8,880 nt of DNA from CADAWZ01 sp045114665 (lineage in GTDB: Bacteria; Vulcanimicrobiota; CADAWZ01). Below are positions 3,692 through 8,880 of the stretch, in pieces. The notes beneath the pieces are model-generated. The model searched no databases. It was not told the origin of the DNA and was given only the letters and a program-made list of their open reading frames with translations. Position 1 is the first letter of the stretch. The number at the start of each line of letters is the position of its first letter. Location: NCBI GenBank assembly GCA_045114665.1, contig JBGUKW010000050.1, forward strand, positions 1 to 8,880, given 5' to 3'. The position numbers and the translations under genes are program-made.

Positions 3692-5266
3692 ATGCCAGAA
3701 GATTTAACACATAGAGAATTTATAAAAACAGCCGAAATGGGGATTGATGATGTTAATACGATTGGTATTTTTCCAGAGAAAGTTTTAGCAGAAGATAATT
3801 TAAGCGTAAAAACACGCTACGGAACTTTCAATGGTTTTCTGGATAAAAACGGTGTAAAAACATGGTTTGGTATTCCATACGCTCAACCGCCAGTGGAAAA
3901 ATTGCGTTGGCGTGATCCACAACCTTTGAAAACATCAGATAAAACTTTCGACGCTAAAAAATTGGGCTTTACAGCTGTTCAAAGTATTGATGATAAAGAA
4001 CCTGCATCTAAAAATCCGCAAAGTGAAGACTGCTTGACGCTGAATATTTGGAGGCGTAGCGACAAAAAGAATTTGCCTGTAATGGTCTGGATACACGGTG
4101 GCGGATTAGTTGGCGGTGGCACTTCAGATCCGCTTTACAATGGCAGTAATTTTGTGGCGGCAAATGATGTTATTTTGGTAAGTTTTAATTATCGTTTGAA
4201 TATTTTCGGCTTTATGAACTTCGCAGCGATTGATAAAAATTTTGAAGACAGTAGCGGTTATCTTGGAACGAAAGACCAAATTGCCGCATTGAAGTGGATT
4301 AAGGAAAATATTTCAGAATTTGGCGGAAATCCTGACAACATTACTATTTTTGGTGAAAGTGCTGGGTCAATTTCCTGTACTTTTCTTTCGATTATTCCTG
4401 CCGCAAAAAACCTTTTCAATAAAGCAATTCCGCAGTCAGGCTCTTTACTTTATTACTCCAAGCCAGAAAATTCCGCACGACTTGCAGAAATGTTTTTGGA
4501 AATAAGCGGAGAAAAAAATGTCAGAAACCTTATGAAAAAATCTACCAACGAACTTAAAAATATTTATAAAAAACTTACAGAAATGCGTGAATCAGCGGCA
4601 ATCATTGATTTTTTCCCGACTTGCGACGGAAAATTTTTGCCAAAAAATCCTTTGAAAGCGTTAAAAGACGGTGCGGCTCGCGAAATTAAATTTTTGACTG
4701 GAACTACAGGAGATGAATATCGTTATCTTGCAGCTTTGGGCGAAACATTTTCTGAACTTCTTCGTGAAAATTACAAAAAAATATCACCCGTTATGAAAAA
4801 CTCTGATTTTGAAAATGTTGATGAAATTTACAAAAAATGGCTGAAAGATCGCACTGATAACGAAGAAAATTTCGTAACTTTTGCCAATAATGTGGATTGG
4901 CGCATTGGACAGGAATTATTTGCTGAATATCAGTCTAATTTCAACGATGTTTACTTCTATTTATTCAGTCAGTATTCAGCGATAGAAAATTTGCGTTCGT
5001 GCCATATGGTTGACGTACCTTACACTTTCAATGTAGGAAATGACTTTGTGCCGAATCCCGACCAAAATTTTACAAGAATTATTCAAGCCTCTTGGGCGGC
5101 ATTTGCGGCTACTGGTAATCCGAACAATGAATTAATTCCTCATTGGGAAAAATATTCTGCTGACAATCGCCAGACTATGGAGTTAAACTCAAAAGGTTGT
5201 TTACTCCACAAAGATTTGAATACTGAAAATTTGAATACTCTGCGCTATGTCTATGAGAGTTATTAG
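3692..5266 (+). CDS. Type-B carboxylesterase/lipase family protein
   Basis: This 524-residue alpha/beta hydrolase cleaves carboxylic esters, with the natural substrate unknown. The catalytic set is complete: oxyanion-hole H135-G-G-G, nucleophile S223 in G221-E-S-A-G225, acid E342 (TGDEYRY) and H438 (SCHMVDVPYTF). The second family signature is E112-D-C-L-T-L-N-I-W. The first ~35 residues look like a decayed twin-arginine signal: T-H-R-E-F-I-K-T-A-E-M-G where T/S-R-R-x-F-I-K would be expected. The hydrophobic stretch is broken by E15 and D19-D20, so export is doubtful. AAGAAGG at 3677-3683 sets the start. The gene is visibly richer in G+C than the TA genes. Its stop codon lies inside a second copy of the yraN 3' end, which suggests arrival by insertion. 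No terminator is seen after it. Confidence 0.93.
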   Translation: MPEDLTHREFIKTAEMGIDDVNTIGIFPEKVLAEDNLSVKTRYGTFNGFLDKNGVKTWFGIPYAQPPVEKLRWRDPQPLKTSDKTFDAKKLGFTAVQSIDDKEPASKNPQSEDCLTLNIWRRSDKKNLPVMVWIHGGGLVGGGTSDPLYNGSNFVAANDVILVSFNYRLNIFGFMNFAAIDKNFEDSSGYLGTKDQIAALKWIKENISEFGGNPDNITIFGESAGSISCTFLSIIPAAKNLFNKAIPQSGSLLYYSKPENSARLAEMFLEISGEKNVRNLMKKSTNELKNIYKKLTEMRESAAIIDFFPTCDGKFLPKNPLKALKDGAAREIKFLTGTTGDEYRYLAALGETFSELLRENYKKISPVMKNSDFENVDEIYKKWLKDRTDNEENFVTFANNVDWRIGQELFAEYQSNFNDVYFYLFSQYSAIENLRSCHMVDVPYTFNVGNDFVPNPDQNFTRIIQASWAAFAATGNPNNELIPHWEKYSADNRQTMELNSKGCLLHKDLNTENLNTLRYVYESY

Positions 5267-5325
5267 AAGATAAATCTGCATATCATATTTGCATATCATA
5301 TTGAAAATGCCTTTACTTCCGATTA
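5263..5325 (+). repeat. Direct repeat copy 2 (remnant of yraN 3' end) overlapping the esterase stop
   Basis: It starts with TTAGAAGATA, as copy 1 does at 3499, and ends with CCGATTA. Five base differences and one 13-bp tandem duplication separate the copies. The frame is broken by the duplication, so this is a non-coding remnant. It supplies the TAG stop (5264-5266) of the esterase. Confidence 0.85.
5277..5302 (+). repeat. 13-bp perfect tandem duplication
   Basis: TGCATATCATATT occurs twice head to tail (5277-5289 and 5290-5302) within the yraN remnant. Copy 1 of the remnant has a single related unit. It looks like slippage in a sequence no longer under coding selection. Confidence 0.9.
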
Positions 5326-5365
5326 ATTTATGTTTGCAAACCTCATAAAAAATATAATTATAGTA

Positions 5366-5404
5366 ATATTTTTGTTGTAACTATTGACATTACAACAAAA
5401 ATAT
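5366..5404. promoter_or_regulatory. Operator 1 (perfect 15-bp inverted repeat) over the -35 box
   Basis: Arms 5366-5380 and 5390-5404 are perfect inverted copies separated by 9 bases that contain the -35 hexamer. The core is TTGTAA-N9-TTACAA (5375-5395), the same architecture as operator 2. Its position would block RNA polymerase. The Rrf2-family protein encoded downstream is the likely ligand. Confidence 0.75.
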
Positions 5405-5412
5405 GTTATATT
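5384..5412 (+). promoter_or_regulatory. Sigma-70-type promoter of the oxidoreductase-rrf2 operon
   Basis: A perfect -35 box TTGACA (5384-5389) lies 17 bp before TATATT (5407-5412). Transcription should start near 5419. The boxes are intertwined with operators 1 and 2. Confidence 0.85.
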
Positions 5413-5423
5413 GTGAACATTAG

Positions 5424-5444
5424 TTGTAACTATAATAGTTACAA
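5424..5444. promoter_or_regulatory. Operator 2 just downstream of the promoter
   Basis: TTGTAACTA (5424-5432) and TAGTTACAA (5436-5444) form a perfect inverted repeat with a 3-base centre. It again reads TTGTAA-N9-TTACAA, with its centre 49 bp from that of operator 1. It covers the expected early transcribed region. It is probably a repressor site for the Rrf2 protein of the same operon. Confidence 0.75.
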
Positions 5445-5465
5445 TAAAAAATGGAGGTTTTTATC

Positions 5466-6098
5466 ATGAAGATTGCAGTTGTTGCAGGAACAGGAAGAGT
5501 TGCAAGAAAAGTTATAAAAGAGGCAAAGAATAGGAATTTTGAGGTAACAGCATTTGTCAGAAAAGAAACTGAAATCGACGGAGCAGATAAAGTAGTTGTA
5601 AGAGATATTTTCGATCTCACAAAAGAAGATTTGAGCGGTTTTGATGCAGTAGTCGATGGTTTTGGTGCTTGGACTGAAGATGTTCTTCCACAACATAGTA
5701 CAACATTAAAACATCTTTGTGATATTCTTTCAAATACCGATATTAGACTTTTAATAGTCGGTGGTGCAGGTAGTTTATATGTAAACAAAGAACATACTGC
5801 ATGTGTTTCAGATTCTCCTGATTTTCCAGAAGCTTTTAAACCTGTGGCTTCTGCAATGGCAAAAGCACTTGATGAACTTCGCAAGCGTGATGATGTCAAA
5901 TGGACTTATATAAGCCCTGCTGGTGATTTTCAAGCAGAAGGTGAAAGAACAGGAAATTACATTCTTGCAGGAGAAGAATTGACATTGAACGAAAAAGGCG
6001 AAAGTATAATAAGTTATGCTGATTATGCTATAGCAATGGTAGATGAAATAGAAAAAGGAACTCACATAAAACAAAGGATAAGTGTTGTGAGAAAATGA
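5466..6098 (+). CDS. NAD(P)-binding oxidoreductase, YwnB/NmrA-like atypical SDR
   Basis: This 210-residue Rossmann-fold protein begins MKIAVVAGTGRVARKV, whose G8-T-G10-R-V-A13 loop is the dinucleotide-binding turn of NmrA-like atypical short-chain dehydrogenases. Further family marks are FDAVVDGFG (~59-67), LLIVGGAGSL (~95-104), WTYISPAG (~146-153) and the C-terminal SYADYAIAMVDEIE (183-196). No classical YxxxK catalytic pair is evident, as is common in this group, so it may sense or reduce a small molecule. ATG 5466 is chosen because GGAGG (5453-5457) lies 8 bases upstream. The in-frame ATG at 5451 overlaps that ribosome site. It is the first gene of an operon with an Rrf2 regulator 6 bp downstream, a pairing known from ywnB-ywnA in Bacillus. 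It is probably induced by an oxidative or electrophile signal. Confidence 0.85.
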   Translation: MKIAVVAGTGRVARKVIKEAKNRNFEVTAFVRKETEIDGADKVVVRDIFDLTKEDLSGFDAVVDGFGAWTEDVLPQHSTTLKHLCDILSNTDIRLLIVGGAGSLYVNKEHTACVSDSPDFPEAFKPVASAMAKALDELRKRDDVKWTYISPAGDFQAEGERTGNYILAGEELTLNEKGESIISYADYAIAMVDEIEKGTHIKQRISVVRK

Positions 6099-6104
6099 GA
6101 TAAA

Positions 6105-6536
6105 ATGCAAATTTCAAGTAGATTTACAATAGCATTGCATATTTTTTCTTGTATAGATGTATTTAAAAAAGATTATAAAATAACAAGTGATTTTTTGGCA
6201 AAGAGTATAAATACAAATCCTGTCATAATTAGAAAAATACTTCAACAATTAAAAAATGCAGGTTTGATTATTGTAAAAAGAGGAACAGGTGGTGCTGAAA
6301 TTGCAAAACCACTTGATGAAATCTCTTTTTATGATGTTTATAAGGCTGTTGAATCGCTTGAAGATGACACACTTTTTCATTTTCATGAAAATCCAAATAT
6401 TTTGTGTACTGTTGGTAAAAATATACATTTTCTTTTGGATAAAAAATTACAAAATATACAAAAAGCAATGGAAGATGAAATGAAAAAATATACCATTGCA
6501 GATTTAAGCAAAGAATCTAAAACTTTTTTAAGTTAG
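6105..6536 (+). CDS. Rrf2-family transcriptional regulator (YwnA-like)
   Basis: This 143-residue winged-helix repressor starts with the family hallmark M-Q-I-S-S-R-F-T-I-A-L-H. The recognition region is SDFLAKSINTNPVIIRKILQ (~28-47) and the wing is R59-G-T-G-G-A-E-I-A-K-P. A single conserved-position cysteine, C101 in ILCTVGKN, corresponds to the redox cysteine of YwnA/HypR-type members. The three-cysteine iron-sulfur cluster of IscR is absent (the only other Cys is C16). The likely role is a thiol-based redox or electrophile sensor repressing its own operon through the two TTGTAA-N9-TTACAA sites. It starts 6 bp after the oxidoreductase stop with only a weak ribosome site, so translation is probably coupled. 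The signal is not known. Confidence 0.88.
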   Translation: MQISSRFTIALHIFSCIDVFKKDYKITSDFLAKSINTNPVIIRKILQQLKNAGLIIVKRGTGGAEIAKPLDEISFYDVYKAVESLEDDTLFHFHENPNILCTVGKNIHFLLDKKLQNIQKAMEDEMKKYTIADLSKESKTFLS

Positions 6537-6585
6537 ATATAAATAAAGCTCTTGTAGAAAACTTCCACAAGAGCTTTATTTATAT
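6537..6585. terminator. Strong bidirectional terminator between rrf2 and serA
   Basis: Perfect 19-bp arms (6537-6555 and 6567-6585) contain AAAGCTCTTGT and its complement and surround an 11-base centre, which itself holds GAA/TTC. The A/T-rich outer arms give U-runs on both strands. It starts right at the rrf2 stop and ends 16 bp from the serA stop of the converging gene. Confidence 0.9.
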
Positions 6586-6601
6586 AAAAAATTTTAATAA
6601 C

Positions 6602-7525
6602 TTATTTGTTAACTTGGAATTTTGTTATTCCTTCTTTGAAGAATCCGACGATCTGATTTGCTGCAGCAATTCCTGCGTTCATATTTGCCTCAGCTGTTTC
6701 TGCTCCCATCTTCTTTGGTGTTGCAAAGAATCTTGAAGGATATTCTTTCTTCAATTCTTCAGCACAAGCAGGAGCGACATCTGTTGCATATCTGAAATCT
6801 GCTCTTTCTGCAAATATCTTCTTCAAACTTTCTTCATCAACAACTTCTTTACGAGCTGTATTTATCAAAGTTGCACCCTTTGGCATTTTTGAAAGAAGAT
6901 CGTAATTTATTGAATTCTTTGTCTGCTCATTTGCTGGCATGTGGAGAGAGACGAATTTTGATTTTACATACAAATCCTCTACTGATTCTGCAGGGATTAC
7001 TCCGTCTTTTTCATATACTGCATGATCTTTAATGAAAGGATCAAAAGCATATACTGTCATTCCAAGAGCTTTACCACATTTTGCAACAAGTTTTCCAACA
7101 TTGCCATAAGCATGGATTCCAAGTGTTTTGCCTTTTAACTCTGAACCTGTTCCTGGTGTGAAACAATTTCTTGATACAGAAATCATAAGACCTACTGCGA
7201 GTTCAGCTACAGCATTTGAATTTTGACCTGGTGTATTCATTACAACAATTTTCTTTTCTGTGCATTTTGCCAAGTCAACATTGTCATAACCTGCTCCAGC
7301 TCTTACGACGATTTTTAGTTTCTCGCCTGCTTCGACAATTTCAGGAGTTACCTTATCTGATCTTACAATAAGAGCGTCTGCATCTTTTACAGCTTCTTTA
7401 AACTGTGCAACATCTTCATATTTTTCGAGAAGAGCAAATTCATAACCAGCTCCTTCGACAACCTTTTTTATCTCAGCGACAGCTTCTTTTGAAAAAGGTT
7501 TTACAGTAGCAACTAAAACTTTCAT
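6602..7525 (-). CDS. serA: D-3-phosphoglycerate dehydrogenase, short form without ACT domain (type III, Lys variant)
   Basis: This 307-residue cytoplasmic enzyme should oxidise 3-phosphoglycerate with NAD to 3-phosphohydroxypyruvate, the first step of serine synthesis. The substrate-side domain has VRAGAGYDNVDL (74-85) and NTPGQNSNAVAE (97-108). The NAD domain has G136-I-H-A-Y-G141-N-V-G144, with Ala where the first Gly of GxGxxG is usual. Catalytic R225 lies in NTAR. The loop T269-P-K-K-M-G-A has Lys in place of the catalytic His of TPHxGA, and the usual D-V-F-x-x-E-P stretch is changed too (DVAPACAEE). Both are seen in Bacteroides- and Entamoeba-like short enzymes. It ends without the regulatory ACT domain, so serine feedback is not expected. 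GAGG 7 bases before the ATG sets the start. serC is not in the window. Confidence 0.9.
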   Translation of the reverse strand: MKVLVATVKPFSKEAVAEIKKVVEGAGYEFALLEKYEDVAQFKEAVKDADALIVRSDKVTPEIVEAGEKLKIVVRAGAGYDNVDLAKCTEKKIVVMNTPGQNSNAVAELAVGLMISVSRNCFTPGTGSELKGKTLGIHAYGNVGKLVAKCGKALGMTVYAFDPFIKDHAVYEKDGVIPAESVEDLYVKSKFVSLHMPANEQTKNSINYDLLSKMPKGATLINTARKEVVDEESLKKIFAERADFRYATDVAPACAEELKKEYPSRFFATPKKMGAETAEANMNAGIAAANQIVGFFKEGITKFQVNK

Positions 7526-7670
7526 GGCATTACCTCACATTTTATTTTTAATAGGTTTTGCTGGCAAAAGCAAATTTATCAACAAAACCATAAAAAACAC
7601 AAATCAAATAAGAAAAATTAATATTCTATTCTTCAAGGCTATTTTTTTATTTTCCTTCAAAATTAAATAA

Positions 7671-8375
7671 TCAAATACCGCTATGTTCTTTTAAAATAGT
7701 TTCTGAGCTTTTTGCTATGTTTAATCTCCAAATCCATTCTTTAGGAAAATTTCTTTTAAATAAATTATTTTTATATGTTTTAGAATCATAACCTAAATGT
7801 ATAAATTTATTGTTTTTTACATCAACATCAAATATAAATAAAGACATCAATTGTTGAACTCTATCGTCTAAATAATTGAGCTTAATTGGTACTAATGGAG
7901 CAACTAATTTTTTATGCCAATAAGGATATTTTTCAAATTCTTTACGCCCCACAGGATCACAAGAACCAATATTTGTAATAAAAGAAAAAATTCCTTTTCG
8001 AGCAAGTAAAATCTCAGATTCGCCTATGTCATCATAAAAATAATCACTTTTATCAACTTTAATATTTTCTGAAGTTGAAAATTCAAGAATATTATCAAAA
8101 TAAAAATCTGCAAGACCTTGTATAGCAAGATTATTGACAACAACTTTAGGTATAGCACCACTTCCTAAATTCCAAAGATTGAAAATATATCCCTGTCTAT
8201 CTACTCCCCACCAATGAACATTATAACCACTAAGATTTTCAAAATCTTTAGACATTTCTGAAGAACTCTTCTTGTATAAGAAATATTTAAAATTTTCTTC
8301 AAATATATCTTCGGCAGTTCTAATTGAAATTACTTTCTCAGATTCTTTATTTTTTTTATTTTTTTTCTTTCCCAT
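7671..8375 (-). CDS. Hypothetical protein, paralogue 1 of a tandem pair
   Basis: This is a 234-residue protein I do not recognise. It starts with a lysine-rich stretch (MGKKKNKKNKESEK) encoded by long A-runs. Then come an aromatic segment with HWWGVDRQGYIFNLW and GSGAIPK (~54-77), a middle block ARKGIFSF (~125-132), KYPYWHKKLVAPLVPI (~148-163), and LMSLFIFDVDV (~176-186). A final SKTYKNNLFK motif and a ~25-residue tail end it. No signal peptide or membrane helix is seen. The neighbouring gene on the same strand repeats the same blocks, 21 bp upstream, so the two are tandem duplicates in one operon. GGTGAG upstream sets the start. Tandem small globular proteins of this type are often immunity proteins, but that is only a guess. 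No terminator is evident before serA. Confidence 0.7.
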   Translation of the reverse strand: MGKKKNKKNKESEKVISIRTAEDIFEENFKYFLYKKSSSEMSKDFENLSGYNVHWWGVDRQGYIFNLWNLGSGAIPKVVVNNLAIQGLADFYFDNILEFSTSENIKVDKSDYFYDDIGESEILLARKGIFSFITNIGSCDPVGRKEFEKYPYWHKKLVAPLVPIKLNYLDDRVQQLMSLFIFDVDVKNNKFIHLGYDSKTYKNNLFKRNFPKEWIWRLNIAKSSETILKEHSGI

Positions 8376-8396
8376 TGTCTCACCAATCTTATAAAA

Positions 8397-8880
8397 TTAT
8401 TCACGAGAAATTTTTTTAAATAAATTATATTTATATGTCTTAGATTTACGATCGACATATACATAATTATTATAATTCACATCAACATCAAATACAAACA
8501 AAGACATCAATTCTTGAATTTGATAATCTAAAGAACTGATATTAAGTGGTTGTTTGGGAGCAATTATTTTTTTCAAAAAATAAGGATATTTTTTAAATTC
8601 TTCGTATTCAGGTTCACCAGGTCTCAAAACATAACCCTCCAAAATATGAAAATAAAAAATTCCCTTTCGAGCAAGCGAAATCTCGAGTGCATAATCTTCT
8701 ATAAATGCCTCAAATCTATCTTTAGATTCATATAGATAGTCTTTAATAACTTCTGAAGTTGAAAAATCCAATATATCAATAAAATAATCTTTTAGGGCAA
8801 GTTGAAGTTCATAATTATCATTAATAATTTTAGGTATAGTCTCAAGTTCACCAGATGAAGCATAAAAAATATATCCTCTT
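8397..8880 (-). CDS. Hypothetical protein, paralogue 2 of the tandem pair, N-terminus outside the window
   Basis: The minus-strand frame is open from the window edge to TAA at 8399-8397, giving about 160 residues. A possible TTG start at 8771 is not the real one. Residues upstream of it (RGYIFYASSGELETIPK...) align with RQGYIFNLWNLGSGAIPK of paralogue 1. Other shared blocks are DFSTSE, ARKGIF-F, KKYPYFLKKIIAP, LMSLFVFDVDV and SKTYKYNLFK. Compared with paralogue 1 it ends early, with ISRE replacing the last ~30 residues, so its C-terminal helix is missing. It lies first in the operon, 21 bp before paralogue 1. Function unknown. The amount of divergence suggests an old duplication or separate specificities. 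Confidence 0.7.
   Translation of the reverse strand, partial: RGYIFYASSGELETIPKIINDNYELQLALKDYFIDILDFSTSEVIKDYLYESKDRFEAFIEDYALEISLARKGIFYFHILEGYVLRPGEPEYEEFKKYPYFLKKIIAPKQPLNISSLDYQIQELMSLFVFDVDVNYNNYVYVDRKSKTYKYNLFKKISRE

Noticed and set aside
5451..5465. Earlier start for the oxidoreductase at 5451
   Set aside because: It lies on the ribosome binding site GGAGG that serves ATG 5466, and the fold starts at MKIAVV.
5420..6110. Long antisense reading frames opposite the oxidoreductase gene
   Set aside because: They mirror the codon pattern of the real gene, show no family motifs and have no ribosome sites. They are shadows.
6105..6536. Rrf2 protein as an IscR-like iron-sulfur regulator
   Set aside because: Only C16 and C101 are present, not the three-cysteine cluster spacing of IscR.
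1..8880. CRISPR array, tRNA or rRNA genes
   Set aside because: No regularly spaced repeats with unique spacers, and no tRNA arms or rRNA-like conserved stretches were seen.

Overview
The window is strongly A+T-rich bacterial DNA with Shine-Dalgarno-led genes, many A/T-ending codons and several toxin-antitoxin (TA) parts. The 307-residue phosphoglycerate dehydrogenase has a TPKKMGA active-site loop like that of Bacteroides-type enzymes. Together with the RelB, YoeB, MNT and HEPN types, this suggests a low-GC host-associated anaerobe. Treponema or a similar organism is my best guess, but the sequence alone does not prove it.

Bases 1-2774 are a defence/addiction-type locus. It opens with the 3' end of a HigB/Gp49-type toxin gene coupled by an ATGA overlap to a HigA-type XRE antitoxin. 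Next is an antitoxin-like gene whose first ~78 residues are HicB-like and whose last ~40 are the toxin-binding tail of a RelB/DinJ antitoxin. It overlaps a yoeB toxin gene cut to 33 codons. A palindromic repeat region and a GNAT acetyltransferase follow. Then comes a two-gene operon: an MNT-type nucleotidyltransferase carrying the N-terminal DNA-binding half of a RelB/DinJ antitoxin, overlapping a HEPN (HepT) toxin with an intact RX4HXY motif. The two halves of RelB thus sit in two different chimeric genes about 1.1 kb apart. This is the most unusual feature of the window.

Bases 2775-3189 carry a terminator homologous to the one after the GNAT gene, and a ~223-bp element bounded by ~33-bp inverted repeats that ends 9 bp before yraN. 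The gene yraN (UPF0102) is intact. Its last 50 bp occur again just after the next gene, a type-B carboxylesterase, whose stop codon lies inside the second copy. The esterase therefore sits between direct repeats, which looks like an insertion at the 3' end of yraN.

Bases 5366-6585 form a compact redox-type operon: a consensus promoter, two identically built operators (TTGTAA-N9-TTACAA), a YwnB/NmrA-like NAD(P)-binding protein, an Rrf2-family repressor and a bidirectional terminator. The Rrf2 protein probably represses its own operon.

On the minus strand, bases 6602-7525 encode a short phosphoglycerate dehydrogenase (serine synthesis). Upstream of it are two tandem paralogous genes of unknown function, the second of which runs off the window end.
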